DNA from: Dermatemys mawii
Taxonomy: Eukaryota; Chordata; Testudines; Dermatemydidae
Length of the DNA stretch: 64,000 nucleotides
Assembly (NCBI GenBank): GCA_007922305.1
Contig: ML677351.1
Span: forward strand, 13,616,740 to 13,680,739
Direction of reading: 5' to 3'
A model generated the notes under the pieces. That model ran no database searches. It worked only from the letters and a program-made list of their open reading frames with translations, and had not been told where the DNA came from. Within the stretch, counting starts at the first letter, position 1; each line of letters starts with the position of its first letter. The translations under genes and the position numbers were made by a program. Below are positions 36,305-47,009 of the stretch, piece after piece.

Positions 36305-37585
36305 ATCACCCCATCACTCTCCATACCCATACAACAGCACAGCAGGCTCTGCCTTCCTTCATGGAGTCACCTAGCAGCCTCTCACTGATCTCTCCCCTGG
36401 ATCAGACAGCCTCATGTCTCTGCGACACCGCTCCTCCAGTTAGCCACCATCAAACTTTAGAAACTGATCAGTTCACAAGGTGTCCATCCCTCACCCCAGC
36501 ACATCATTAGACTGGCCTGCTGGAAAGAGTTTGCTAGTTCGAAAGTTTGCATTGCTCCTGGTGTGCAGCTCTCTACTTTCTTCAAGAGCTAACTATCCTT
36601 TTCCCTACCAGCACCTTTCTGCTTCCATCACCATTTCAGATGCACGAGTCATGCATCTACTCTAATCTTCCACAGCATGAATTGCTCTGCTCCTCCACCT
36701 AGCTCTTCTACTCCAGACTCAGGAGCCTTTGATATCCCATTCTCACCCCGTATCCCATCATTGTCCCCTCCCCATCATCTTCAGCCCATTCATGAATGCA
36801 TAAAGTAATTCAGGGATTAAATTGTTAAACTCCAGGTTAACATCCATAATCCTAAAGGGTTAAAAGCCTTCAGAGAACTAGTGATTGCTCAGAGTTGGGA
36901 GAGAGAGACAAAATAATTTGGAAACCAGTCTGTTTTCTGCATTTCTCTTCCCTTGTTACTTCAGCTTCTAGGGACAGTTTATATTAAAAACCAAGATCTA
37001 TGCTCCTTAGGAGTCCATCTGCTCCTGCTATTTATATCCTCACCAGAGGTCAGAACCCTCTGTTTTACATGGTGACAAATGAGATGTCACAAATATGTCA
37101 CAGACAGATGAATGTGACTTCTTGTGGGCGAATAAATACCAGGGAAAATGTACTTGAATGAAAATAAGATTTTGGTTATTTACATCTGCTCCTTAGACAG
37201 AGAAATTAGGAGAGACATGCACAGAAAACAGAAGACAGCACTGTCCAAAGAGATTGTTTTGCAAAGATTCCCCAGAAGACACCTTTGGACACTCCTCCAA
37301 AAATTTAAGCTTGTAAGAGAGAGAAAAAAAGCCGTCAAAGCAGTGTTTGCATGATCTCTTACAAGCAGAATATGTAACTATTATATTGTTTTTATTATTT
37401 CCCCAAAATATCAAACCCAAGTTGTTTTTCTGAGGCTGAAATCCTCTAAAATGCCAAACTCTGTACATATGGCCCTAGGGTGAATAAGCAGCAATGCTTT
37501 TCCATGCTACAGCGCTTTTGTACCAGGATATCAATAGCACTTAACATTTATCAACTGATTCGCATGCTCCTACAAGTTAAGTCAC
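36305..37585. other. Intronic sequence without recognised features
   Basis: A C/T-rich part (36,320-36,780) is followed by AT-rich DNA. Nothing recognised. Confidence 0.4.
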
Positions 37586-37589
37586 TGTT

Positions 37590-37720
37590 ATCATCATTGT
37601 ACAGATGGGAAGACTGAGGCACAGAATTTAAAATGCCTTACCCAAGGTCACAGGGCAGAGTCAGAAGGAGAACACCTGTGTCCTTGCTTCTAGTCTCATG
37701 CTCCTTAGCAGAGGTCATTG
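37590..37720 (+). repeat. MIR-like CORE-SINE
   Basis: ACAGATGGGAAGACTGAGGCACAGAATTTAAAATGCCTTACCCAAGGTCACAGGGCAGAGTCAG (by parts) is a good match to the MIR core. Confidence 0.7.
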
Positions 37721-37849
37721 CACCAACTACTCCAACCATAAAGCCGGGCATATTCTGACACACCCTGGGTGGCTCAGTTGTCACTCTACCCACAGCAGCC
37801 TCCCAGTTGTTATCCTACTCACTTATTCTAAAGGGGGAGCATAGTGAGC

Positions 37850-37995
37850 TGATTATGGCATGGCACACGGGAGTCAGGCATTCTGGAGTCTGTTCCCAGC
37901 TCTATTTAAGATTCACTGAGGCACCTTAGGCAAGGCATCATCTCTATGCCTGAGCTCCCTCACTTGTTAAATTGGGATACCACTGACCTAAACCC
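37850..37995 (+). repeat. MIR-like SINE head
   Basis: GGGAGTCAGGCATTCTGGAGTCTGTTCCCAGCTCTA, CACCTTAGGCAAGGCATCATCTCTATGCCTGAGCTCC and TTGTTAAATTGGGAT (by parts) match the 5' half of a MIR-type SINE. Confidence 0.55.
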
Positions 37996-37999
37996 GACA

Positions 38000-38665
38000 C
38001 AGATGTGCAGAGGCTTTAATTAAAGTTTGAAAACAACTCCGTGATCCCCTCTCTGAAAGGTGCTAGGAAAATGCCAAAACAAAGCAGCTCTTTCCAATTC
38101 GTCTAGTACAAAGGAATAGACAACCTCATCCCCCTCACCACAGGAAGCTCATCCCACTCCTTGTTCATTTCGGGATTCATTTCAACATTTCCCTCTTTGT
38201 TTCAGACTTCATGAACCTTGTCTGTTTGATTGCCTTTATGCTTATCTAGCACTGGCTTCCTCTCTTCCCTGCCATACAATTTGGCCCTCTTTGGCATGAA
38301 AGCTCTCTTCTCTATACTGGCATCTGGAACAGGCTTCTACATAAATCAATTCCATGTCCTGCTTTCAGCCAAGATTTGAAATGCCTTTCCCCCTCGCCTA
38401 CGCCTCTTGGTTTCTCTCCCCTTATAAAAGTCTTATTACTGGAGTCTTAATTTATTCTCTTATGCTGTCTTTACACCATTGTTTCATATAAATTTATACT
38501 ACATACATTCGCTTCTCTTGTATCTTTTCCTTACTCAAGCATTTTGGGACACAGCAGGCATGGGACATACCACAGAGGGGCTTAATGAATTCTAGTATGA
38601 TCAACCCAGGATGAATCCAATACTTAGTGATCCAGGTTCCAGAGGACCGAGACAAAGCAAACCCC
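38000..38665. other. IGSF3 intron, 3' side of the exon
   Basis: This is the start of the intron downstream of the exon in the direction of transcription. Nothing else recognised. Confidence 0.5.
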
Positions 38666-38669
38666 TTAC
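38664..38669 (-). promoter_or_regulatory. IGSF3: Splice donor of the IGSF3 exon
   Basis: On the minus strand the exon ends ATGG and the intron begins GTAAGG, a strong donor. It leaves one base of a split codon in the exon. Confidence 0.9.
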
Positions 38670-39047
38670 CCATTAGTTTCATCTTGGCGCTGTAACTCCC
38701 GAAGTACCTCTCGTCGGTGGTGGGGGTGTGGCACTCGTACTCGCCGGCGTCCCGGTCCTGGAGCTCCGTGATGTGCAGCAGGGCAGAGTCCCCCTGTACC
38801 CTCTCTATGTAGATCTCCCCACTCCGCACACGCTGGGTGTAGATGGCATAAGGGAAGGAGGGATCCATGGTGCTGATAATCTGCACTTCCCGCTCCGGGG
38901 CAGAAGGCAGGTAAATGGACCACTGGAAATTCTGCTCTGAGGGACCCTGGTAGCCACTGACCTTGCACCAGATGGTGACGTGGGAGCCCTCAGTACGATA
39001 TAGAGGGCCTTCCTGAACAGTGACCTGACGCTGTGCCAAGACAATGC
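38670..39047 (-). CDS. IGSF3: Immunoglobulin superfamily member 3, internal exon for the first Ig V-set domain
   Basis: The minus-strand exon is 378 bp and encodes 126 residues. It begins just after a polypyrimidine-AG acceptor (…TTTTACAG, 39,048-39,055) and ends at a GTAAGG donor (38,669-38,664). Both introns are phase 1, the usual arrangement for Ig domain exons. The product starts at the signal-peptide junction (GIVLAQRQVTVQEGPLYR) and contains one V-set Ig domain: Cys28, Trp43 and Cys106 in the DAGEYEC motif. The close match to IGSF3, a type I membrane protein of the EWI/IGSF family with several extracellular Ig domains, is from memory. The signal-peptide exon and the next Ig exon are not in view, so both flanking introns must be long, at least about 25 kb upstream and about 38 kb downstream if the window is contiguous. 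The reading frame is intact, consistent with a live gene. Confidence 0.93.
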
Positions 39048-39068
39048 CTGTAAAAGAGGAAGGACAAA
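39048..39068 (-). promoter_or_regulatory. IGSF3: Splice acceptor of the IGSF3 exon
   Basis: On the minus strand a pyrimidine-rich stretch ending in TTTTACAG directly precedes the exon, whose first two bases (GC) complete a split glycine codon. Confidence 0.9.
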
Positions 39069-39130
39069 ATGTTACTCCAAAAAAATTAAAAAGTAGTCCA
39101 CAGACTTTGCTATTTAGCAAATTAATACTT

Positions 39131-39151
39131 CACACACACACACACACACAC
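39131..39151. repeat. (CA)n microsatellite
   Basis: About ten CA units close to the IGSF3 exon. Confidence 0.95.
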
Positions 39152-39154
39152 TCC

Positions 39155-39335
39155 TTTCACTTAGATACCATTCAGTTCTCATGACAGCCTTAGGGGATGG
39201 TTAAGTACCATCCTGACCTAGTAATGGGCACATACACGATGAGTGATTTGCCCAAGATCAAAAAGGGAGCCAGGAGCTGAGCTTTGAATAGAATCCAGGC
39301 ATCCCGACAGCCAATCACTGGATAGCACTCTATGA
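39155..39335 (+). repeat. MIR-like SINE remnant
   Basis: TCTCATGACAGCCTTAGGGGATGG, GATTTGCCCAAGATCA and GAGCTTTGAATAGAATCCAGGCATCC (by parts) follow MIR core and tail order. Confidence 0.5.
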
Positions 39336-39339
39336 CCCA

Positions 39340-41185
39340 CCCCAGTTAGCAATTTTCTTATGCCTGTACCCTGTAGTCACTATTGATATGAAAACCATTT
39401 GGGAGACTGAATCAAAATGCTTTGGGCTTCGTCACTGCAACCTCCTAGCTGCTTCACAGTTGCTGACCAAAAGTAAAGCATCTTAAGAGATCTCTTAAAA
39501 GAAGTTTTAGTAACTAAGACCTTTTCCTGCAGTGCTAAGAACCCAGACAGAAGACTATTGTGCTAACACAATAAGAAACCAGATCAAAAAGTGAAATGGA
39601 TCACGCCAGGGTCACTGTCCAAGTCAGGTCAAACCCAAAAACTAAAAACATCATCAGAGGTGAAAAGCTAGGATACTGATTTTTAAATTTTGGTTTTAAA
39701 CATCTAAGGTGTTAACATAGGTGAGGGATATTTTTATCGTTGTTTTTATATTGGCGGTGTCCTTTTAAAGCGGGGAAAAAGAGACATGGGGAGAAAAAAA
39801 CAACAACAGCATTTAGCACAGTGATAGACACATACTGGGGCCAGTCACCTCTTGTTGCTTGGATCAAAATGGAGCATTGCACGGTGGGACATGTAATCTC
39901 TGCAGGCTGTACCATTGTTTACAATAGAGAGCATGACTGCAATCTGCTACGTTTTATACCAATTATTTACAACCTTGCAGACCCAGCATATGGATAGCAC
40001 AGCCCTCAATGGGACAGTGTTCAAGAACCTCCAAATTACCGAAATCTGGTTTGTTTGCATCTACATCCAAGGTTCTGGGGTTTGGCAATCATAGTGGGTA
40101 CTCATCAGTAATTGCGTTACCAGTAGTACGTATACATTGTGAGGCCAATCACTCTGGCTCCTGTTACTGTTTACTTGTGATCATAAAACAGCAATAAGCC
40201 GATTTAAAGCAGCCCAGCATAATCATGTTTGCAAATGTTATCCATTTTTAAAATAAAATAATAATAATAATGCTGAATTCTGAGGGGAATTTAATCTTTT
40301 CAAAAACTAACCACTGCAAGTGAAAGAGGTAGTTTGCCATCTGAGGATTATTGATTCAAGCCCTCCCCTTCCTGAGGACAGCAGAGTCCAGATATGAAGT
40401 TTTCCCAGCAGAAACCTTGGAATGAATCCAGGAGAGATTGTTCTTACCGGCTCTAAAACAAATTGTGAAAAATGGCTCAGCATATCCATCAGGCCATGCA
40501 GCGGAACAGATGGAGTGCAATTTAAACTATTAACTTGGGCTCAGCCCACTGCTGCTCCAAATTATGTTTCTTTTTCCTCTTTATAAAATAATGTGATTTA
40601 AGAGGAAGAAAGGAATATCTAGCACACTGGAAACTGGAGGTGGGGGGCAGGTTCCTGTCTGCCACAAGCCTGTCCCATCCCAGCACAGCCTCGTCTCTTA
40701 CCCTCTGCCCCATCCCTCACCCATTTGGATTTCAGTCAGATGGCTTCCCCTCCTCCTTCTCTGTACTGCCAATGAATGAGCAGAGTGAGGCAGTGAGAGC
40801 ACAGGAAAAAAATTCCCTTTTCTCAGTTCCAGTGCCCCTCCTCAGAGCAGCTAACAAGACCCAACTAACAAAAGCAGCAATTACAGATAAAGTCCTGTTC
40901 AGCCCCAGACAGAATCGAGCTCAACAAGTGTTGTGCTGATGGAGAATACTCAGAGGAGATGGAATGGTCCAAGAATTTTGCTGCCAGCCTATAACAACCC
41001 TCCATTGAACAGGTATGAACTGTGATTTCCAAAGTCTTATAGTTTTGGTGAATTTTCATGAAGACAGCAAGCAGCATATCTCCAGTACTAGGGTGAGGCC
41101 ATCACCACCTTGCCAAGCATCAAGCCCCTGCTCCAAAGCACAAGGCAGCAGCTCCAGAGTTTTTCCACTGTAGGAATGTTTGTGC
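39340..41185. other. IGSF3 intron without recognised features
   Basis: Non-coding DNA with a short AAT run near 40,257-40,270. Nothing recognised. Confidence 0.4.
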
Positions 41186-41189
41186 TCCC

Positions 41190-41815
41190 TGTAGCGATGT
41201 GAGACTCACTGGTGCGGGGCCTCCTGCTGGTCGTCTCAGGAATTAGCTCTCCAGTGTATGGAGCACCTCCTACTGGCCGGTGTCTCGCCTAATGGCCATA
41301 TTCCTCCCGGACCTTCATGCCCTTTGCCTCTGGGTTATGCCCCAGCAGTACCCCCACACTCGGTCTCCCCTCCCAGGGAACCTGCAGCCCTCTACCCCCA
41401 CTGTGCCTCAGTGGCTACCGCTCACAGGGGCAAACTGTAGTCTGTCATGGCCACTCGTCATTGGCAAGGAGGTCGGACCAGCTGCCTCTGCCTCTCTCTG
41501 GGCTGCACTTCCCAGCCCCAGTACCTGCATAGGCCTTTACCAAGGCCTCAGCATGGGTAGCTCCCCAGCTCCTCTGGCCTTTCCCCAGCACTGCTCCACT
41601 TCAGGTATCCTTTTCTTCCAGGCAGCTAGGTTCTTCTTTCTCCACAGCTAGAGAGTGTGTGAGTGACCCAGCTCCTCTCTGGGCCCTTATAACAGGGCCA
41701 GATGTGGTCTGACTGGGGCGTGGCCCCAGCTGTGGCTGCTTCCCCAATCAGCCTAGCCTTTTTCAGGTACATTGGGGTCTAGCTCCCATTCCTCATCGTC
41801 ATAAGCGTCAGATGG
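41190..41815 (-). mobile_element. LTR-like repeat, truncated (CGCTACA end)
   Basis: Read on the minus strand, it ends ATCGCTACA at 41,190 and carries a TATA-like GTTATAAGGGCC (about 41,681-41,692) upstream of a G/A-rich transcribed-type region, which is an LTR-like plan. Immediately before it is a short frame SDAYDDEEWELDP (about 41,770-41,810) that could be the end of a pol frame or a chance match. It does not resemble the segment upstream of the gag at 44,612, so it need not be the partner LTR of that element. Confidence 0.45.
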
Positions 41816-41841
41816 ATGTGCGCAAGACTCTGACTTTAAAT

Positions 41842-42152
41842 CAGGGGTAGGCAACCTATGGCACGGATGCCGAAGGTAACACGCGAGCTGATTTTCAGTG
41901 GCACTCACAGAGCCTGGATCCTGGCCACAGGTCCGGGGTGGGGGTCTGCTTTTTAATTTATTTTTAAATGAAGCTTCTTAAACATTTTAAAAATATTATT
42001 TACTTTACATACAATAGTTTAGTTCTATATTATAGACTTATAGAAAGAGACCTACTAAAAATGTTAACATGTATTACTGGCACACGAAACCTTAAATTAG
42101 AGTGAATAAATGAAGACTTGGCATATCACTTCTGAAAGGTTGCTGACCTCTG
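41842..42152. mobile_element. hAT non-autonomous element, family A, copy 3, inserted in an integrase
   Basis: Ends CAGGGGTAGGCAACC and GGTTGCTGACCTCTG are flanked by CTTTAAAT on both sides (41,834-41,841; 42,153-42,160), a perfect 8-bp duplication. It interrupts the integrase frame of the LTR element, whose sequence continues on the other side (residues RVLRTS). Confidence 0.93.
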
Positions 42153-42160
42153 CTTTAAAT

Positions 42161-44463
42161 AGTTCCCACACTTCCTTCATCAACCAGGATGTGAAATTTG
42201 TCCCTTGGTCTGCTAGGACCTCTTTGGGAAATCCAGACTGTGCAAAGACCTTCAGCAGCTCACTGGAAATTGTCTCAGTGTTTGCATGGCTTCCGGGTAT
42301 CTGGAGGCCCAGTTCATGATTACAAGTATGCGCTGATGCTCTGAAGTACCCTTTTCTAAGGGACACATAAGATCAATTCCCACTGTTTCGAAGGGGGCCT
42401 CCACCAAGGGGAGAGGTACTAGTGGGGCTCGCAACATTCCCTTAGAGGCCACCAACTGGCATGTGGAACAGGAGGCACAGAAACTCCCAACTTCCTGGAA
42501 GACTCCTGGCCAAAAGTGTTGAGCTAGGATCCTAGACTTTATCTTGCTTTTCCTGAGATGCCTTGCACATGGGATCGCAAATGCTATGTGCAGCAACTCA
42601 TGGTAATATAGCCAAGGTACTAGTAACTGCATCCATATCTCTTGCATCTGCCTGTCTTGGTCTACACAGTATAAGAAGTCAGACTTGAGGGCAAAGTATG
42701 GATACCACCGGGCCCGGTGGAGAGGAGGGAGGTCTACCCCTTCATCATCCAGCATGGCATGGCTACCTGCTCTAAAGCTCAGCTCAAGGTCTCGTAGTTC
42801 CTTTGTTCCACTCCAAAATCTGAGAATCTAGTTAACTCCTCCGGATCCAGTTGCAGCAGAGGTGATGTATGTAATGACATCATTGGTGTCAGCTCCAGTG
42901 CCTGTGGTCCCTATTATCGTGACAGAGAGGACCACCTCTGCTACCTCCCTCCTCTCTTTCCTCACTACCCATTTTTCCTTCTGAGATTTGCTTTCTTTGG
43001 GTTGGGAGGTAAGAAAATCAAGGTCCTTATAGGGAAAAAGGACACCTAGCATCTCTTCTAGGGTGCCTTCCTCAAGGCTCCTGGGCTAAGGGAAGCTTCG
43101 GCAAGAGTTTGGGGAAATACAGTCAGTCTTGGCCTACTATCATGGGATAAGGTAGGTCTGCAGACACAAGTACCTTCATCTGCGTCTTGGTGCCCATCAA
43201 CAGTCAATGTTATTGTCCTGGAGCGATACTGTAAAACATCACCATGGATATATTTAATAGGGATTTTTCCCCTTCTTGGGTCTCCCTGCCACCTCAGATA
43301 TCCACTCTGGGACAAATATCTGGTCAGATGTCACGTCCATGATGGGTAAAGCCTGTTGGCTCTCTACTTCAACTGAGATTGTGAATTTCTCTGGACTTTT
43401 CCTCCCCAGTCCGCACCTGCCTGAAATTACAATCCATATAAAGACAGTCTCAAAAATTGGTGTCCCTGTTGTCCACAGGAGTAACAGGTTATTCTGTCTG
43501 TCCTTTGTTTTCTAGTGGCTGTATCACCTTCTTTCTGGGTGGGTCTTCGCTCCTGTGCAGGTTTGGAACAAGGAGTCAGTGGGGTGTTTAAGAGTGTGGG
43601 TCTGGTATAGTTGGGAAATCTTACCCATGGACCCTGAGGTGTACCCCTATCCCTTATGATACCCATTGAACAGCTGGGTGCATTGACTTTCTTGGGGTTT
43701 ATTCAAGAGGAACCCCACTTTTGGGTCTCCAGACCATCTCCTTCCCTAGTGTAGCTGAAGCCATCATTTCCTCCATAGCAGGCCCTCGAATGGCTTCAGC
43801 ATCCATTTAGTCCTCCGTGAGGAGAGTGACCTCAGCAAGGGTTCCCAGGCCAGATAGTAGTTACAAACTCAGTCGTGGCCAGCAAGTGGAAGGATCTGTA
43901 TAAATTAGTCAAGGACTGAGTTCAACTGTCTGGGGTCCCATTTGGGTCTCTGGGTTTAACCAATGCCCGCAGAAGTCCTTAAGCCTTTGGATGAGCGCCT
44001 GGGGGTCATGCTTGGGGCGCGGCGGGGATAGTGCTCATAGCGAATATGTTGCCAGTAGGCTTCTTTGTCTAGGCCTACCCTGTCTAATATGACTGTCTTC
44101 ACTAGTCTTGGGCTACTATGTTGATGAGTCCCCTGTACGCAGCTTGGGCTTCCCTGATAAGGAGTGGGGCGAGGCAGATCGCCGACTAAGCCTGAGGCCA
44201 GTGTAAAGCTGTGGCTACCCTCTCAAAGGTTATCAGGAATGATCCTGTGTCATCTGTCACCCTAGGATCATCAGGGCTGAAGCTTTTCCTTGAATTAAGG
44301 AGGACGCATTTCCCGTAGGGGCAGGAATCTGAGAGATAGCGGCTGGTACTAGCCCTGCTACTCGTTGTAACAACTGTGGCTGATGGGCTGCCATCTGTTC
44401 AAACAGCTGTTGTTGCCGGGTTTGAGAGTCTGCCAGCCATTGCAGGTGCTGATTTGCCTCCAT
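42161..44463 (-). pseudogene. Decayed SCAN-gag LTR retrotransposon: gag, protease and integrase remnants
   Basis: On the minus strand the gag begins at 44,463 with a Gln-rich coiled-coil segment (MEANQHLQWLADSQTRQQQL). At about 44,100-43,930 follows a SCAN-like capsid block (KTVILDRVGLDKEAYWQHIR, then QALIQRLKDFCGHWL after a frameshift), and at about 43,470 a zinc-knuckle start CYSCGQQGH. A protease-type end LPYPMIVGQD lies near 43,125. The integrase follows: an H-H-C-C zinc region at about 42,700-42,440 (HELLHIAFAIP… CASCSTC) and a core with FETVGIDLM and ADQGTNFTS (about 42,385-42,190). Only about 400 bp separate protease and integrase, so reverse transcriptase and RNase H are deleted. Stops and shifts occur throughout. 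It is a Ty3/gypsy-type element related to the one at 55,047. Confidence 0.85.
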
Positions 44464-44590
44464 AGTTCTGTGGCATAAGAGAAAGGAAAAAAAGGGGTGG
44501 GAAGAAGACGGAAGTTGGGGATTTGTGTGTGTGTGATTTTGTTTTTGGTTATTTTGCTTCCCTTCTCTGCAGGGATGGTCTGCTGCACAA

Positions 44591-44609
44591 AATCCCATTT
44601 CAGGTACCA
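44591..44609 (-). other. Candidate primer-binding site of the minus-strand LTR element
   Basis: On the minus strand TGGTACCTGAAATGGGATT resembles the tRNA-Leu-type primer site TGGTGTCAGAAGTGGGATT with four differences, and it lies between a probable LTR end and the gag start. The assignment is tentative. Confidence 0.4.
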
Positions 44610-44611
44610 CA

Positions 44612-44960
44612 TAGTCACCAGTCCTTGATGTAGTCTTTCAAGGGATCTCTACTGCCTCTGACTAGCTTCCTTTGGTTACCCCCTGGTCAGGACAGTTTTG
44701 GCCCCTGGCCTCTAGTTAGGCCTAGGGGTCTGCTCTCATCTCTTTGGCTGTGTTTCATGAGGCATCTTGGTGCAGGGATGCTGTCCCTTCGCTGTCCCAG
44801 AACCTTCTGCCTCCTCTTCCTTCTCTCAGTTCTCTACTTTCATAATAAGTCCTGTTTCCCCATTGGTTGCAGCTGCGGGTGCCTGCCTCTATGACTGGCA
44901 GTCGTGCCCATAGGCAGGAGAGATTCCTCCCCCTCTTCTGCTCAGTATGGGAGCTGTAGA
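44612..44960 (-). mobile_element. Probable 5' LTR of the minus-strand element
   Basis: This lies directly upstream of the candidate primer site. On the minus strand it has a TATA-like ATTATGAAAG followed by an A/G-rich stretch, similar in plan to the LTR at 55,047. The outer edge is not defined and no second copy was found to prove it. Confidence 0.4.
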
Positions 44961-44964
44961 CCCC

Positions 44965-45625
44965 TTTGCAAACTCACAGAGGGAGATTTTCTAGAAAGCA
45001 TACGAGACAATCAGGACTGGCATCTGGCTGATATTTCATTGGTACAGCTGGCATTTAATTGCAAATCCAGTATAGTTTATAGACAATACAAGGACTGGTA
45101 AAGAAGAGGTAGAGGAAGCAATGTAGTTCTTCAAAAGATAAAGTCTTCCGAAAAGTGGCAAAGCCTTGTAACAGTAAGAAAACGCCTTGCGCTCCCAAGT
45201 ATACACAGGCGCTTTTTACAGCAGCAGCCTGATCTTACGGTCTCTGCTAGCTTATCCCACTTCCAGCATGGGTTTGTTTTTCCCTTTTTGAAGTGGGAGA
45301 CGGGGAAGAAAGGAGAACCGAGCAGAAATAGGTGCAGCAATGCGACTTAACCAAAAGGCCATACACCAAGTGGGCTCAGGAGAGAGTAAAGATTCCAGAC
45401 CATTTGCTGTAAGGTCAGATCGTTTGGCCTCCAGTTCAACCTTTAATCCTGAACAGGCTTCAGAAGTAGGGTAAAAGGGTCTGTTTCAGCTGCTACCCAA
45501 GGGGGCACAACCCAGAGACTATGGTAACATTTGGATTCCACAGCCATTCATGATCACTTGAGCTATGTTGTACAGAACCCTCAGCTATATTACTGCCATG
45601 TTTTCACTCCAGATAACCATACAGG
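44965..45625. other. Intronic sequence without recognised features
   Basis: Nothing recognised. Confidence 0.4.
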
Positions 45626-45636
45626 TTACTCTAGGC

Positions 45637-45929
45637 CAGTGGTGTCCAATACGTTCGCCACTAGCCACATGTGGCAAACAGGCTACTGAATTGTGGCTAA
45701 TGCATGAACATACTGCATGTATGTGTGAACCAGATTTCAGGGTTATGGTACAAGAAAAAGAATGCAAAGTATCACAGAAGTAATTTTGTGTCTACTTATT
45801 TTTGATATTAATAAAAATAATTTGAAATGTCGTTTGTACTATTTTTTAATCCTTTTTTATAATGTGGTGAGTAAGAGAAATTCAAAACCACAAGTGTGGC
45901 TAGCATCAAATGTCAATTGGACACCGCTG
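45637..45929. mobile_element. hAT-like MITE (CAGTGGTGTCCAAT termini)
   Basis: Ends CAGTGGTGTCCAAT and ATTGGACACCGCTG form an inverted repeat with one mismatch over 14 bases. The flanks CTCTAGGC (45,629-45,636) and CCACAGGC (45,930-45,937) match at five of eight positions. AT-rich interior. Confidence 0.78.
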
Positions 45930-45939
45930 CCACAGGCCG

Positions 45940-46870
45940 TGAAAGAAGAGCCAAGCACCTTTGTTTGAGACCCATTTTAGCTTGATTCCTGGGCATACAG
46001 CTTCTTGTGATTCCTTCCAGCATCCACATCCTTATAGCATAATCTACTCAGTTTGTTGAGGCAAGAGTCCAGAGGTTTCAGAAATGATTCTTGATTTTGG
46101 CTGTTCAACTTGAGATACCTTAAACAGCCACGATTTTCAGAAAGTGCAGAGTACCCACACTCTGAAACTCAGGCCCTTTTAAAGGTGTCTCAAAGCGAAC
46201 ACCCCAAATCTTAAGGCACTTCTGAAAATGCAGGCCCAGGACTTTGTTATAAGGGATAAATGGGCAGATTTTTATTTTTTTTTTAAGAAAAGATATCCCA
46301 TAGCTGCATTACATAGGGACATCATGGTAACCTAGACAATGCATCATCAGGGTCAGAACCCAGGATATGGGTGGGGTCCGGGCTGCCGCGGCCCTACCAT
46401 CCAGCCTCTGCAGCCCACAATGTGTAATAAGCTGAGAACCAGTAGTCTAAGCTAACATCAGAAACAATTTCCACTCAGACAGCTTAAGGAGTTCAATGTT
46501 AAAAAATGGGATTTTTATGGTCTGTGTTATGGCCATTTGATAGGCTATTCCCCTATACAAACAGCACTAAATTGTGAATGTGTGCCTTTGTGTAGGCAGG
46601 GAAAGAAGAAAATGTATATATCAGATTTAGCGACAACAGACTAGCATCTGCAGCAGATCACAGGCCCTGGCAGGAAGTCACCAGTAATGAAGATAATTAA
46701 GGCACAAGCGATAAAAAGCAGTTAAACTAAACGCAGATCTGCGATGCTGAAAGGATGCCCTGGGCTCACATTACCCAACAGCAGGTGCTATAGACAAGTG
46801 TATAACCTACGATGCCTACCACCCTTCCCCTGCAGGGTGGAGATTCACTCATGGACTCACAGATGAAGAG
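45940..46870. other. Intronic sequence without recognised features
   Basis: Nothing recognised. Confidence 0.4.
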
Positions 46871-46879
46871 CAGCACAGC

Positions 46880-47000
46880 TAGGGTGACCAGATGTCCCGA
46901 TTTTATAGGGACAGTGCTGATTTTTGGGTCTCTCTTATATAGGCTCCTATTACCCCCTCGCAACATCCTGATTTTTCATACTTCCTGTCTGGTCACCCCA
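46880..47000. mobile_element. MITE family B copy 3 (TAGGGTGACC termini)
   Basis: A 121-bp near-palindrome, TAGGGTGACC to GGTCACCCCA, flanked by AGCACAGC on both sides (46,872-46,879; 47,001-47,008), a perfect 8-bp duplication. The same body as 16,738-16,855 and 34,196-34,317. Confidence 0.92.
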
Positions 47001-47009
47001 AGCACAGCA

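Noticed and set aside
38666..38968. Minus-strand 100-codon frame and plus-strand frame overlapping the IGSF3 exon
   Set aside because: Shadow frames of a well-supported Ig domain exon.
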